Source: Burkholderia savannae (GTDB lineage: Bacteria; Pseudomonadota; Gammaproteobacteria; Burkholderiales; Burkholderiaceae). From it: a DNA stretch of 64,000 nt. Below are positions 28,182-37,808 of the stretch, one piece after another. The notes under the pieces are model-generated. The model made no database searches, was not told the DNA's origin, and worked only from the letters and a program-made list of their open reading frames with translations. Made by a program: the position numbers and the translations under genes. How positions within the stretch are numbered: position 1 is the stretch's first letter; every line of letters begins with the position of its first letter. Where the stretch lies: contig NZ_CP013417.1 of the NCBI RefSeq assembly GCF_001524445.2, forward strand, positions 124,001 to 188,000, in the 5' to 3' direction.

Positions 28182-29257
28182 TTACCGTCAACGTCGACCT
28201 GGGCGAGCGCGCCTATCCGATTCACATCGGCGCCGATCTGATCGGCCGTACCGAACTCTTCGCGCCGCATATCGCCGGCGCGTCGGTCACGATCGTCACG
28301 AACGCGACCGTCGATCCGCTCTATGGCGACAAGTTGCGCGCGGCGCTCGCGCCGCTCGGCAAGCGCGTGTCGACCGTCGTGCTGCCCGACGGCGAGGCGT
28401 ACAAGAACTGGGAAACCCTCAATCTGATCTTCGACGGCCTGCTCGAGCAGCACGCGGACCGCAAGACGACGCTGATCGCGTTGGGCGGCGGCGTGATCGG
28501 CGACATGACGGGCTTCGCGGCCGCGTGTTACATGCGTGGCGTGCCGTTCATCCAGGTGCCGACGACGCTCCTGTCGCAGGTCGATTCGTCGGTCGGCGGC
28601 AAGACGGGCATCAATCACCCGCTCGGCAAGAACATGATCGGCGCGTTCTATCAGCCGCAGGCGGTGATCGCCGACATCGGCGCGCTGTCGACGCTGCCCG
28701 ATCGCGAGCTCGCGGCGGGCGTGGCCGAGATCATCAAGACAGGCGCGATCGCCGACGCGGAATTCTTCGATTGGATCGAAGCGAAAGTCGATGCGCTCAA
28801 TCGGCGCGATCCGGATGCGCTCGCGCACGCGGTCAAGCGCTCGTGCGAGATCAAGGCGAGCGTCGTCGCCGCGGACGAGCGCGAGGGCGGCTTGCGCGCG
28901 ATCCTCAATTTCGGCCACACGTTCGGGCACGCGATCGAGGCGGGGCTCGGCTACGGCGAGTGGCTGCACGGCGAGGCGGTCGGCTGCGGGATGGTGATGG
29001 CGGCCGATCTGTCGGTGCGCACCGGCCATCTCGACGAAGCGTCGCGCGCGCGGCTGCGCAAGGTCGTCGAGGCCGCGCACCTGCCCACGCGCGCGCCCGA
29101 TCTCGGCGACGCGCGCTACGTCGAGCTGATGCGCGTCGACAAGAAGGCGGAGGCGGGCGCGATCAAGTTCATCCTGCTCTCGCGCTTTGGCGAGACGATC
29201 ATTACCCAGGCGTCGGACGACGCCGTATTCGCGACACTGGCGGCCGCTACCCAGTAA
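28178..29257 (+). CDS. aroB: 3-dehydroquinate synthase
   Basis: Second enzyme of the shikimate pathway, converting DAHP to 3-dehydroquinate with NAD and a divalent metal. Protein of 359 residues. It has the NAD-binding [13 protein letters not shown] motif and [21 protein letters not shown], and its metal ligands include the glutamate of [13 protein letters not shown] and the histidines of [11 protein letters not shown]. It overlaps aroK by 4 bases and is followed by dgt after 47 bases. Confidence 0.98.
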   Translation: MITVNVDLGERAYPIHIGADLIGRTELFAPHIAGASVTIVTNATVDPLYGDKLRAALAPLGKRVSTVVLPDGEAYKNWETLNLIFDGLLEQHADRKTTLIALGGGVIGDMTGFAAACYMRGVPFIQVPTTLLSQVDSSVGGKTGINHPLGKNMIGAFYQPQAVIADIGALSTLPDRELAAGVAEIIKTGAIADAEFFDWIEAKVDALNRRDPDALAHAVKRSCEIKASVVAADEREGGLRAILNFGHTFGHAIEAGLGYGEWLHGEAVGCGMVMAADLSVRTGHLDEASRARLRKVVEAAHLPTRAPDLGDARYVELMRVDKKAEAGAIKFILLSRFGETIITQASDDAVFATLAAATQ

Positions 29258-29304
29258 CGCGAAGCGGGCCGATCCGGCGCATTTGACGTGGAGGACACGA
29301 CACG

Positions 29305-30534
29305 GTGAGCGAAATACCCGGCGGCATCCCGCGCGACACCCGCGACGCGCCGCCCTCGCAAGCGGGCGGCGAGCAGGCGATTCCCGTCGCCGCGCCGACC
29401 ACCGCCGCGCTCGAAGCGCATCTCGCGCCGTATGCGGCGCACGCGTCGCAGTCGCGCGGCCGGCGCCATCCCGAACCGCCGCCCGCCGCGCGCACCGAGT
29501 TCCAGCGCGATCGCGACCGCATCGTGCACTCCACCGCGTTCAGGCGCCTCGAATACAAGACGCAAGTGTTCGTGAACCACGAAGGCGACTTGTTCCGCAC
29601 GCGTCTCACGCATAGTCTCGAAGTCGCGCAGATCGCTCGTTCCGTCGCGCGCAACCTGCGCCTGAATGAAGACCTCGTCGAAGCGATCTCGCTCGCGCAC
29701 GATCTCGGCCACACGCCGTTCGGCCATGCGGGGCAGGACGCGCTCAACGCGTGCATGCGCGACTACGGCGGCTTCGAGCACAACTTGCAGAGCCTTGCCG
29801 TCGTCGACGAGCTCGAAGAGCATTACGGCGCGTTCAACGGCCTGAATCTGTGCTTCGAGACGCGCGAAGGGATTCTCAAGCATTGCTCGCGCGAGAACGC
29901 GCGCAGGCTCGGCGAACTCGGCGAGCGATTTCTGCAGGGCCGGCAGCCGTCGCTCGAGGCGCAACTCGCGAACATCGCGGACGAAATCGCTTACAACAAT
30001 CACGACGTCGACGACGGCCTGCGCTCGGGCCTCATCACGATCGAGCAGCTTGCCGAAGTCGAGCTGTGGCAGGGGCATTACGAAGCCGCGCTCGCCGAGT
30101 ATCCGCATCTCGAAGGCCGCCGTCTCGTGCACGAGACGGTGCGCCGGATCATCAACACGCTGATCGTCGATCTGATCGACGCGACCACGCGCAATCTCGT
30201 GCGGCACGCGCCGTCGTCGCTCGACGACGTGCGCGCGGCGCCGCCCCTCGTCGCGCACGGCGAGCGGATCGCCGCGCAGGCGGCGGCGCTCAAGCGCTTC
30301 CTGTTCAAGAACCTGTACCGCCACTATCGCGTGATGCGGATGGCGAGCAAGGCGCAGCGGGTCGTCACCGGCCTCTTCAACGCGTTCACGAGCGACCCGC
30401 GCCTGCTGCCGCCCGATTACCAAGCGGCCGACGCCGCGCAGCAACCGCGCCTCGTCGCGCATTACATCGCCGGCATGACCGATCGTTTCGCCCTGAAAGA
30501 GTATCAACGCTTGTTTGTCATAGACGAAAACTAG
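29305..30534 (+). CDS. dgt: Deoxyguanosinetriphosphate triphosphohydrolase-like protein
   Basis: HD-domain dNTPase of 409 residues from a GTG start with a GGAGGA site. The metal-binding motifs are in [16 protein letters not shown] and [13 protein letters not shown], with a further [14 protein letters not shown] block. It belongs to the Dgt-like group that hydrolyses dNTPs to deoxynucleosides and triphosphate. The first about 55 residues are a low-complexity extension before the conserved [27 protein letters not shown]. It follows aroB, as commonly seen in this genus. Confidence 0.93.
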   Translation: MSEIPGGIPRDTRDAPPSQAGGEQAIPVAAPTTAALEAHLAPYAAHASQSRGRRHPEPPPAARTEFQRDRDRIVHSTAFRRLEYKTQVFVNHEGDLFRTRLTHSLEVAQIARSVARNLRLNEDLVEAISLAHDLGHTPFGHAGQDALNACMRDYGGFEHNLQSLAVVDELEEHYGAFNGLNLCFETREGILKHCSRENARRLGELGERFLQGRQPSLEAQLANIADEIAYNNHDVDDGLRSGLITIEQLAEVELWQGHYEAALAEYPHLEGRRLVHETVRRIINTLIVDLIDATTRNLVRHAPSSLDDVRAAPPLVAHGERIAAQAAALKRFLFKNLYRHYRVMRMASKAQRVVTGLFNAFTSDPRLLPPDYQAADAAQQPRLVAHYIAGMTDRFALKEYQRLFVIDEN

Positions 30535-30618
30535 ACTGTCCGGCTTGCCGGGTCCGGCGCGGGCGCAGCTGTGGTGCGGCGCGCGTTGTCCGGACTGAGG
30601 AGAAAAGGAGAGAGGTCC

Positions 30619-31944
30619 ATGAAATACAAGACGCTGGTTCGTTCGCTCGCGTGCGGGGGCGTGCTTTGGTTCGGCGCGCAGCAGGCGGCGTGCGCCGCCA
30701 CCGAAATCCAGTTCTGGCATGCGATGGAGGCGGCGCTCGGCGAGCGCGTGAACGAGATCGCCTCGCAGTTCAACGCGTCGCAAAGCGATTACAAGATCGT
30801 GCCGGTCTTCAAGGGAACCTACGACCAGGCGCTCGCGGCTGGCATCGCCGCGTACCGCAGCGGCAACGCGCCGGCGATCCTGCAGGTGTACGAAGTGGGC
30901 ACGGCGACGATGATGCAGGCGAAGAAGGCGGTGCTGCCCGTGTCCGACGTGTTCCGTCAGGCGGGCGTGCCGCTCGACGAGAAGGCGTTCGTGCCGACGA
31001 TCGCGAGCTACTACAGCGACGCGAAGACGGGGCGCCTCGTGTCGATGCCGTTCAACAGCTCGACGCCCGTGCTGTACTACAACAAGGACGCATTCAAGAA
31101 GGCGGGCCTCGATCCGAACCAGCCGCCGAAGACGTGGGCCGACGTGAAGGCCGACGCGGAAAAGCTGAAGAAGGCGGGCTACGCGTGCGGCTACACGACG
31201 GGCTGGCAAGGCTGGATTCAGCTCGAGAATTACAGCGCGTGGCACGGCCTGCCGTTCGCGACGCGCAACAACGGCTTCGACGGCGCCGACGCGACGCTCG
31301 ATTTCAACAAGCCGCAGCAGATCGCGCACATCCAGTTCCTGCAGGACATGGCGAAGGACGGCACGTTCACGTACGTCGGCCGCAAGGACGAGGCGACCGC
31401 GAAGTTCTACAGCGGCGACTGCGCGATCATGACGACCTCGTCCGGCGCGCTGGCGACAGTCCACAAGTACGCGAAGTTCGACTTCGGCACCGGGATGATG
31501 CCGTACGACGCGAACGTGAAGGGCGCGCCGCAGAACGCGATCATCGGCGGCGCGAGCCTGTGGGTGCTCGCGGGCAAGGACCCGGGCACGTACAAGGGCG
31601 TCGCGAAGTTCCTCGCGTATCTAAGCTCGCCCGCCGTCGCCGCGAAGTGGCACGAGGACACGGGCTATCTGCCCGTGACCACGGCCGCGTACGATCTCGC
31701 GCGCGAGCAGGGCTTCTACGCGAAGCATCCGGGCGCGGACACGGCCATCAAGCAGATGATGAACAAGCCGCCGCTGCCGTACACGAAGGGGTTGCGGCTC
31801 GGCAACATGCCGCAGATCCGCACGATCGTGGACGAGGAGCTCGAACAGGTGTGGGCGCAGAAGAAGACGCCGAAGGCGGCGCTCGATTCGGCCGCCGCGC
31901 GCGGCGACGAGTTGCTGCGCCGCTTCGAGAAGTCGGGCGGTTGA
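30619..31944 (+). CDS. ugpB: sn-Glycerol-3-phosphate ABC transporter substrate-binding protein UgpB
   Basis: Periplasmic binding protein of 441 residues. The ATG at 30619 follows a GGAGAGAGG site, and the signal peptide ends near ACA before [10 protein letters not shown]. Conserved family features include [23 protein letters not shown] and [12 protein letters not shown]. It captures glycerol-3-phosphate for the UgpAEC importer encoded next. In E. coli the operon responds to phosphate starvation; I see no convincing Pho box here. Confidence 0.95.
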   Translation: MKYKTLVRSLACGGVLWFGAQQAACAATEIQFWHAMEAALGERVNEIASQFNASQSDYKIVPVFKGTYDQALAAGIAAYRSGNAPAILQVYEVGTATMMQAKKAVLPVSDVFRQAGVPLDEKAFVPTIASYYSDAKTGRLVSMPFNSSTPVLYYNKDAFKKAGLDPNQPPKTWADVKADAEKLKKAGYACGYTTGWQGWIQLENYSAWHGLPFATRNNGFDGADATLDFNKPQQIAHIQFLQDMAKDGTFTYVGRKDEATAKFYSGDCAIMTTSSGALATVHKYAKFDFGTGMMPYDANVKGAPQNAIIGGASLWVLAGKDPGTYKGVAKFLAYLSSPAVAAKWHEDTGYLPVTTAAYDLAREQGFYAKHPGADTAIKQMMNKPPLPYTKGLRLGNMPQIRTIVDEELEQVWAQKKTPKAALDSAAARGDELLRRFEKSGG

Positions 31945-31952
31945 GCCTGCGC

Positions 31953-31976
31953 CGCCGGCGTGCGTCGTCGCCGGCG
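31953..31976 (+). repeat. Hairpin in the ugpB-ugpA gap
   Basis: Inverted repeat CGCCGGCG (31953-31960) and CGCCGGCG (31969-31976) with an 8-base loop, 8 bases after the ugpB stop and without a T run. Such hairpins behind binding-protein genes often stabilise the upstream mRNA and keep it more abundant than the permease mRNA. That role here is inference. Confidence 0.4.
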
Positions 31977-32074
31977 CGGCCCTTTCGCGCGTGCGGTTTC
32001 GCGAGCGAACGGGTTGCGCCGGCGGCCGCGCCCGGCGGCATTCGTCTGACTTCCGTCCGTTCGGAATCCTGCTG

Positions 32075-32959
32075 ATGACACCCCATTCCCGTTTTGGCGC
32101 GAGCGCGCTGCCGTACCTGCTCGTCGCGCCGCAGCTCGCGATTACCGCGATCTTTTTCCTCTGGCCGGCGGGCGTCGCGCTCTGGCAGTCGACTCAGATG
32201 CAGGACGCGTTCGGCACGTCGAGCGAGTTCGTCGGCTTCGCCAATTTCGCACACCTGTTCGCCGATCCGCTCTATGTCGAATCGTTCAAGACGACGCTCG
32301 TGTTCAGCGCGAGCGTGACCGTCTGCGGGCTCGTCGTGTCGCTCTTGCTCGCCGCGTGCGCCGATCGCGTGATCCGCGGCGCTCGCGCGTACCGCACGCT
32401 CCTCATCTGGCCGTACGCGGTCGCGCCGACGATCGCCGCCGTGCTGTGGGCGTTCCTGTTCAACCCGAGCATCGGCGTGATCACGTATGTGCTCGCGCGC
32501 GCCGGCATCGTCTGGAATCACGCGCTGAACGGCGGCGAGGCGATGCTGCTCGTCGTGATCGCGTCGGTGTGGAAGCAGGTCAGCTACAACTTCCTGTTCT
32601 TCTATGCGGGGCTGCAGGCGATTCCGCGCTCGCTGATCGAGGCGGCCGCGATCGACGGCGCGGGCCCCGTGCGGCGCTTCTTCCACATCGCGCTGCCGCT
32701 GCTGTCGCCGACGAGTTTCTTCCTGCTCGTCGTCAATCTCGTCTATGCGTTCTTCGACACGTTCCCGGTGATCGACGCCGCGACCGCGGGCGGCCCGGGC
32801 CAGAGCACGAAGACGCTGATCTACAAGATCTACGCGGAAGGCTTCCAGGGGCTCGACATCGGTAGCTCGGGCGCGCAATCGGTGGTGCTGATGGCGATCG
32901 TCGTCGCGCTGACGGTGGTCCAGTTCCGCTTCGTCGAACGCAGGGTGCAATACGCATGA
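32075..32959 (+). CDS. ugpA: sn-Glycerol-3-phosphate ABC transporter permease UgpA
   Basis: Inner-membrane permease of 294 residues with six hydrophobic segments starting [20 protein letters not shown]. The EAA loop that contacts the ATPase is [22 protein letters not shown]. The ATG at 32075 gives the family length; an upstream ATG would add a non-hydrophobic arginine-rich stretch. It overlaps ugpE by ATGA. Confidence 0.95.
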   Translation: MTPHSRFGASALPYLLVAPQLAITAIFFLWPAGVALWQSTQMQDAFGTSSEFVGFANFAHLFADPLYVESFKTTLVFSASVTVCGLVVSLLLAACADRVIRGARAYRTLLIWPYAVAPTIAAVLWAFLFNPSIGVITYVLARAGIVWNHALNGGEAMLLVVIASVWKQVSYNFLFFYAGLQAIPRSLIEAAAIDGAGPVRRFFHIALPLLSPTSFFLLVVNLVYAFFDTFPVIDAATAGGPGQSTKTLIYKIYAEGFQGLDIGSSGAQSVVLMAIVVALTVVQFRFVERRVQYA

Positions 32960-33801
32960 TCGAAAATCGCAAGGGCTTCGACCTGTTCTGCCATGCGGTG
33001 CTGATCGCCGGAATCGTCGTGATCGTGTTTCCGGTGTACGTCGGCTTTTGCGCGGCGACGATGAACGCGCGCGAGGTGTTCACGGTGCCGCTCTCGCTCG
33101 TGCCGAGCACGCATCTTGTCGAGAACGTCACGTCGATCTGGCAGCGCGGCAGCGGCGGCATGACGACGCCGTTCGGCACGCTGCTCGTCAACAGCATCGT
33201 GATGGCGCTCGTGATCGCGGCGGGCAAGATCGCGGTGTCGATCCTGTCCGCGTACGCGATCGTCTATTTCCGCTTTCCGCTGCGCAACGCCGCGTTCTGG
33301 CTGATCTTCGTCACGCTGATGCTGCCCGTCGAGGTGCGGATCTTCCCGACCGTGCAGGTGGTGTCGACGCTGCATCTGACGAACAGCTACGCGGGCCTCA
33401 CGTTGCCCCTCATCGCGTCGGCGACGGCGACCTTCCTGTTCCGGCAGTTCTTCATGACGCTGCCCGACGAGCTCGTCGACGCCGCGCGCATCGACGGCGC
33501 GGGGCCGCTGCGCTTCTTCTGGGACGTCGTGCTGCCGCTGTCGAAGACGAGCATCGCCGCGCTGTTCGTGATCACCTTCATCTACGGCTGGAACCAGTAT
33601 CTGTGGCCGATCCTGATCACGACCGACGCGTCGCTCACGACGGCCGTCGTCGGCATCAAGTCGATGATCGCGAGCGGCGACGCCGCGACCGAATGGCATC
33701 TCGTGATGGCGGCGACGCTCGTCGCGATGCTGCCGCCCCTCGTCGTCGTGCTCGCGATGCAGCGCTGGTTCGTGCGCGGTCTCGTCGATTCGGAAAAATG
33801 A
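32956..33801 (+). CDS. ugpE: sn-Glycerol-3-phosphate ABC transporter permease UgpE
   Basis: Second permease of the Ugp importer, 281 residues with about six membrane segments and the EAA-type loop [25 protein letters not shown]. Its 4-base ATGA overlap with ugpA suggests coupled translation at equal amounts. It is followed 25 bases later by ugpC. Confidence 0.95.
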   Translation: MIENRKGFDLFCHAVLIAGIVVIVFPVYVGFCAATMNAREVFTVPLSLVPSTHLVENVTSIWQRGSGGMTTPFGTLLVNSIVMALVIAAGKIAVSILSAYAIVYFRFPLRNAAFWLIFVTLMLPVEVRIFPTVQVVSTLHLTNSYAGLTLPLIASATATFLFRQFFMTLPDELVDAARIDGAGPLRFFWDVVLPLSKTSIAALFVITFIYGWNQYLWPILITTDASLTTAVVGIKSMIASGDAATEWHLVMAATLVAMLPPLVVVLAMQRWFVRGLVDSEK

Positions 33802-33826
33802 AACGCAATCTGGAGGATGTCGGAGC

Positions 33827-34912
33827 ATGGCCGCGCTGAGCTTGAAGGGCGTCAGGAAAAGTTACGACGGCGCGCAATACGTGCTGCACGGGATCGACGT
33901 CGACATCGCCGACGGCGAGTTCGTCGTGCTCGTCGGGCCGTCGGGTTGCGGGAAATCGACGCTGTTGCGGATGATCGCCGGCCTCGAGACGGTGACGGAG
34001 GGCGAGATCGCGATCGGCGGGCGCGTCGTCAACGCGCTCGAGCCGAAGGATCGCGACATCGCGATGGTGTTTCAGAACTACGCGCTGTATCCGCACATGA
34101 CGGTCGCGCAGAACATGGGCTACGGGCTCAAGATTCGCGGCGTCGAGCGCGCGCTGATCGACGCGCGCGTGCAGGCGGCCGCGCAGATCCTCGAGCTCGG
34201 GCCGCTGCTTGCGCGGCGGCCGCGCGAGCTGTCGGGCGGGCAGCGGCAGCGGGTCGCGATGGGGCGGGCGATCGTTCGCGAGCCGGCGGTGTTCCTGTTC
34301 GACGAGCCGCTGTCGAACCTCGACGCGAAGCTGCGCGTGCAGATGCGCCTCGAGATCCAGCGGCTGCACGCGCGGCTCGCGACGACGAGCGTCTACGTGA
34401 CGCACGACCAGATCGAGGCGATGACGCTCGCGCAGCGCGTGATCGTGATGAATCGCGGCTACGCGGAGCAGATCGGCGCGCCCGTCGACGTGTACGAGAA
34501 GCCGGCGACGACGTTCGTCGCGAGCTTCATCGGCTCGCCCGCGATGAACCTGCTGCACGGGCGGCTGTCGGAAGACGGCGCGACGTTCGAGGTTGCGGAC
34601 GGCGGCCCCCGGCTGCCGGTAGCGGGCGCCGCGGGCGTGGGCGGCGAGGTCGCGCCGGGGCGCGAATGGATACTCGGCGTGCGGCCCGAGCACATGACGC
34701 CGCAGCCGGGCGCCGCGCCCGCGACGCTCGCGGTCGATTCGTGCGAGCTGCTCGGCGCGGACAATCTCGCGCACGGCCGCTGGGGCGCGCGCGACGTCGC
34801 GGTGCGGCTGCCGCACGCGCTGCGTCCGGCGCGCGGCGAGACGCTGCCCGTCGCGTTGCCTGCGCAGCATCTGCATTTCTTCGATCCGGCGACGGGCAAG
34901 CGCGCCGGCTGA
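33827..34912 (+). CDS. ugpC: sn-Glycerol-3-phosphate ABC transporter ATP-binding protein UgpC
   Basis: ATPase of 361 residues of the MalK/UgpC class. Walker A is GPSGCGKST (residues 39-47), the signature is [14 protein letters not shown], Walker B is [12 protein letters not shown], and the H-loop is YVTHDQ. The C-terminal TOBE-type regulatory domain (about 240-361) is present. A GGAGGA site precedes it. It powers UgpAE uptake. Confidence 0.96.
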   Translation: MAALSLKGVRKSYDGAQYVLHGIDVDIADGEFVVLVGPSGCGKSTLLRMIAGLETVTEGEIAIGGRVVNALEPKDRDIAMVFQNYALYPHMTVAQNMGYGLKIRGVERALIDARVQAAAQILELGPLLARRPRELSGGQRQRVAMGRAIVREPAVFLFDEPLSNLDAKLRVQMRLEIQRLHARLATTSVYVTHDQIEAMTLAQRVIVMNRGYAEQIGAPVDVYEKPATTFVASFIGSPAMNLLHGRLSEDGATFEVADGGPRLPVAGAAGVGGEVAPGREWILGVRPEHMTPQPGAAPATLAVDSCELLGADNLAHGRWGARDVAVRLPHALRPARGETLPVALPAQHLHFFDPATGKRAG

Positions 34913-34973
34913 TTCGATCGGCCGAGTTCACAATCCACTGGTCCACCGGTCCACCGCTTCCGACGAGACTGCG

Positions 34974-35735
34974 ATGACGATCCTGCAAGCCTGGCCTTAT
35001 CCGCGCGTGGTCGCGCACCGCGGCGGCGGCGCGCTGGCTCCCGAGAACACGCTCGCCGCGCTCGACACGGGCGCGCGCTACGGACACTCGATGGTCGAAT
35101 TCGACGCGAAGTTGTCGGCGGACGGCGTCGCGTTCCTGCTGCACGACGACACGGTCGAGCGCACGTCGAACGGCGCCGGGGCCGCGTGCGAGCTGCGCTA
35201 CGCGGCGCTCGAGGCGCTCGACGCGGGCGCGTGGTTCGACGCGCGTTTTTCCGGCGAGCGGATGCCGACGCTCGCGCAGGCGGCAGCACGGTGCGCCGCG
35301 CTCGGCCTCATGGCGAACGTCGAGATCAAGCCGTGCCCGGCGCGCGACGAAGAGACGGGCCGCGTCGTCGCGGCGGAGGCGGCCGCGCTGTGGCGCGACG
35401 CCGCCGTGCCGCCGCTGCTGTCGTCGTTTTCGGCGCAGGCGCTCGGCGCGGCGCGCGCGGCCGCGCCGGAGCTGCCGCGCGGGATGCTGTATGAGGAGAT
35501 CCCGGCCGATTGGCTGGAGCAGACGCATCGGCTCGGCTGCGTCTCGCTGCACGCGCATCACGCGCAATTCAACGAGGCGCTCGTGCGCGACGTGAAAGCG
35601 GCGGGGTTGCGCATTCTCGCGTACACGGTGAACGATCCCGTGCGGGCGCGCGAACTTGCGGATTGGGGCGTGGATCTCGTCTGCACGGACCGGATCGACC
35701 TGATCGGCCCGGGCCTCGCCGGCCGGGAAGGATGA
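34974..35735 (+). CDS. ugpQ: Cytosolic glycerophosphodiester phosphodiesterase UgpQ
   Basis: TIM-barrel GDPD of 253 residues that hydrolyses imported glycerophosphodiesters to glycerol-3-phosphate and an alcohol. The metal and catalytic residues are in VAHRGGGALAPENTLAAL (His and Glu) and EFDAKLSADGVAFLLHDDTVERTSNG (Glu, Asp, His), split around the first barrel strands. There is no signal peptide, as expected for UgpQ. It completes the ugpBAECQ operon, same order as in E. coli. Confidence 0.95.
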   Translation: MTILQAWPYPRVVAHRGGGALAPENTLAALDTGARYGHSMVEFDAKLSADGVAFLLHDDTVERTSNGAGAACELRYAALEALDAGAWFDARFSGERMPTLAQAAARCAALGLMANVEIKPCPARDEETGRVVAAEAAALWRDAAVPPLLSSFSAQALGAARAAAPELPRGMLYEEIPADWLEQTHRLGCVSLHAHHAQFNEALVRDVKAAGLRILAYTVNDPVRARELADWGVDLVCTDRIDLIGPGLAGREG

Positions 35736-35770
35736 AACCGACGGTTTGCGCGCAACGCGCGAACGAAACT

Positions 35771-35794
35771 GCTCCGGCGGGGCCCCGCCGGAGC
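35771..35794. repeat. Perfect 24-base palindrome after ugpQ
   Basis: The arms GCTCCGGCGGGG and CCCCGCCGGAGC abut with no spacer, giving a very stable GC-only hairpin 35 bases after the ugpQ stop. There is no T run on the plus strand. It could be a Rho-dependent stop or mRNA stabilising element of the ugp operon. Confidence 0.7.
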
Positions 35795-35819
35795 AAGAGG
35801 TGATGGCCGCCTCGTAACC

Positions 35820-35853
35820 TCAAGAAAATTCCGCTACAAATTGCAGCGGAATT
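35820..35853 (-). terminator. Terminator of ompW
   Basis: Arms AATTCCGCT (35827-35835) and AGCGGAATT (35845-35853). Read on the minus strand the stem is followed by TTCTTG. It is 27 bases past the ompW stop codon, so it probably ends that transcript. Confidence 0.65.
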
Positions 35854-35880
35854 AACCATTCCCCAAATATTCGACTACGC

Positions 35881-36612
35881 TTAGAAACGGTAGCCGATGT
35901 TCAGGTAGGTCACGATCGGATTCAGCGTGATCTTCGCTTGCGAGGTCTGCGTGAGCGTGCCGATCGGCGTCGGGCGCTGCGTCGTCAGCGTGGCCGTCAG
36001 GCTGACGGGGATGTACGACACCGACAGCCCGCCGAACCAGTGATCGGTGAAGTTGTAAGTGAAGCCTGCATTGAAAACGGGCGCCCACTGATTGCTGGTC
36101 TGCACGCTGGTCGGGCCGCCGAGCGCGCCGCGCTCGAATGCGCTGTTGGTGATCTTCGCGCCGGTGAACCAGATGTACGACGCGCCGATGCCGACGTAAG
36201 GCCGGAACTTCGCCTTCGCGTCGTTGAAGTAGTACTTGAGGAGGAGCGCCGGGCTCCATTGGTAAGCATGGCCGAGCACGCCGAACTGTTCGAGCGAGCC
36301 TTTGCCGTTCAGATTGAACCTTGGCGGGATCCCGGCGACCAATTCAGTGGCGATGTGATCCGTCACGAAGTAGCCGGCGGCGAAGCCGATGGTGTCCGCA
36401 TTGTCGATGCCCGCGCCCGTGTTGGGCACCTCGTGATTGACCGGCGTGCCGCCGACGTTCATGACCTTGAGCGGATCGCTGCTGTCTTGAGGCGCGAGAT
36501 GGAACCAGCCGGTCGTGACGTAGAAGCTGCCTGCGGATTGCGCGTGCGCCGTGCTCGCGGCTGCCGCGAAAGCGAGCGCGACGGCCCCCGTAATGGCCAT
36601 TTTTTGTTTCAT
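35881..36612 (-). CDS. ompW: OmpW family outer-membrane protein
   Basis: Eight-stranded beta-barrel of 243 residues. The ATG at 36612 follows an AGGAGA site and opens a signal peptide MKQKMAITGAVALAFAAAASTAHA. The mature part alternates polar and aromatic residues; the family core KYYFNDAKAKFRPYVGIGASY is present and the C terminus is IGYRF, the terminal phenylalanine recognised by BAM. OmpW proteins form narrow hydrophobic channels and often respond to oxygen or osmotic change. It lies alone between ugp and the RAYT-like gene. Confidence 0.92.
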   Translation of the reverse strand: MKQKMAITGAVALAFAAAASTAHAQSAGSFYVTTGWFHLAPQDSSDPLKVMNVGGTPVNHEVPNTGAGIDNADTIGFAAGYFVTDHIATELVAGIPPRFNLNGKGSLEQFGVLGHAYQWSPALLLKYYFNDAKAKFRPYVGIGASYIWFTGAKITNSAFERGALGGPTSVQTSNQWAPVFNAGFTYNFTDHWFGGLSVSYIPVSLTATLTTQRPTPIGTLTQTSQAKITLNPIVTYLNIGYRF

Positions 36613-36803
36613 CCTTTGTCTCCTCCGATAAAAGGCGTGCTCATTATGACGACGGTGTTTCAAACAGGACAGAGTTGTAAGCTAGAGCGTTTTCCCTAGA
36701 ATTCGCACGACCGTACGTATTCCCGCACCGCGGCGGGCTTTGGCGCGGACGCACTTATACGAGCCTTCGGGTATTTCCTAACGCGATCAAATGGACATTC
36801 AGC

Positions 36804-37517
36804 ATGGCACGGCTAGCACGACTTTACGTACCTGATCAGCCGCAGCACGTGATTCTACGCGGCCTTGATCAGCAACCGGCGTTCGTCGACGACCAGGATT
36901 ACGAATTATTCATCGATTGCCTGAAGGCGGCGGCGCGCGATCATCATCTGGCGGTGCACGCATACGTGCTGCTGCCGCGCCAGGTCCAGCTCCTCGTGAC
37001 GCCGAGCGACGAGGCGAGCCTGCCGAAGGCGATGCAGGCCGTCGGCCGTCGCTACGTCGCGCATTTCAACCGGCGCTATTCGCGGCGCGGCACGTTGTGG
37101 GAAGGGCGCTATCGCGCGACCGTCATCGAGGGCGAGCGCTACTTCCTGCTCGCGAGCCGCGTCGTCGAGATGAGCCCGGTGCGCGCGCAGCTCGTGACGA
37201 GCGCGGACGCGTACCGCTGGTCGAGCTATCGGCATCACGTCGGCCTTACCGTCGACAGCCTGATCACCGACCACCCACTCTACTGGGCGCTCGGCAACAC
37301 GCCGTTCGAGCGACAGCGCGCGTACAAGGAGCTGTGCGAGCAGCCGCTCGACGAGCGTCAGGCCGATCAGCTCCAGCAGGCGACGTTGAAGGGCTGGGTG
37401 CTCGGCGGCGAAACCTACCGCGAATGGGCGGCGCGCACCGCGAACCGGCGCGTGTCGCCGCTGCCGCGCGGACGGCCCCGCAAGGTGCGCGAGAACACGC
37501 CGCCCATCCAGCAGTGA
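36804..37517 (+). CDS. Y1-transposase/RAYT-like protein lacking catalytic residues
   Basis: Protein of 237 residues of the IS200-like Y1 (TnpA_REP, RAYT) family: MARLARLYVPDQPQHVILRGLDQQPAF, then GTLWEGRYRATVIEGERYFLLASRVVEMSPVRA and YRWSSYRHH. In active members the metal-binding HUH motif reads PNHVHLL. Here it is PRQVQLL, with Gln60 and Gln62 in place of both histidines. The catalytic tyrosine of the RYIELNPVRA block is Val120 (SRVVEMSPVRA). The reading frame is intact and no insertion-sequence ends are visible. It is probably a domesticated, non-catalytic nucleic-acid-binding protein, directly upstream of gltB. Confidence 0.85.
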   Translation: MARLARLYVPDQPQHVILRGLDQQPAFVDDQDYELFIDCLKAAARDHHLAVHAYVLLPRQVQLLVTPSDEASLPKAMQAVGRRYVAHFNRRYSRRGTLWEGRYRATVIEGERYFLLASRVVEMSPVRAQLVTSADAYRWSSYRHHVGLTVDSLITDHPLYWALGNTPFERQRAYKELCEQPLDERQADQLQQATLKGWVLGGETYREWAARTANRRVSPLPRGRPRKVRENTPPIQQ

Positions 37518-37540
37518 GCGCGCGGGCGGCGCGGCGCGAG

Positions 37541-37568
37541 GCGGCATCCGTGGATGCCGCTCATTTTT
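37541..37568 (+). terminator. Terminator after the RAYT-like gene
   Basis: Stem GCGGCATC (37541-37548) and GATGCCGC (37553-37560) with a CGTG loop, followed by TCATTTTTG. It separates this gene from the gltB promoter region. Confidence 0.75.
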
Positions 37569-37648
37569 GCCCCATTTTGATGCAGCCCCAATAAAATGAT
37601 GTGATCGTGCACCAAGTTTGTAATTGGGGATCGAACATCGGGATTTAG

Positions 37649-37678
37649 TTGCTATTCCTTTGATTCGTCGCGTATATT
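37649..37678 (+). promoter_or_regulatory. Candidate sigma-70 promoter of gltBD
   Basis: TTGCTA (37649-37654) and TATATT (37673-37678) are separated by 18 bases, giving a predicted start near 37685 and a leader of about 125 bases before gltB. It is the best promoter match in the 291-base gap. No sigma-54 GG-N10-GC signature was found. Confidence 0.5.
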
Positions 37679-37808
37679 CCGAATTCCGGCAATCGCAGCC
37701 CCACCCATTCCTGCACCGGCCGGCCGCGTCGCGATCCACACGAAGGGGGACGACGGGCAACAAGTACATGGTTCAACGGCCGCGAGGCCCCTTTCCGACG
37801 GTGTCCCC

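Noticed and set aside
30535..30618. Pho box before ugpB (CTGTC seen near 30536).
   Set aside because: Only one half-site-like CTGTC is present; the second repeat and AT-rich centre of the consensus are missing.
36804..37517. An active insertion sequence or REPIN element.
   Set aside because: Catalytic residues are missing and no flanking subterminal hairpins or direct repeats are evident; the one downstream hairpin behaves as a terminator.
37569..37808. Sigma-54 promoter or NtrC site in front of gltB.
   Set aside because: I looked for GG-N10-GC with TGGCAC-N5-TTGC spacing and found no acceptable match; a sigma-70-like pair fits better.
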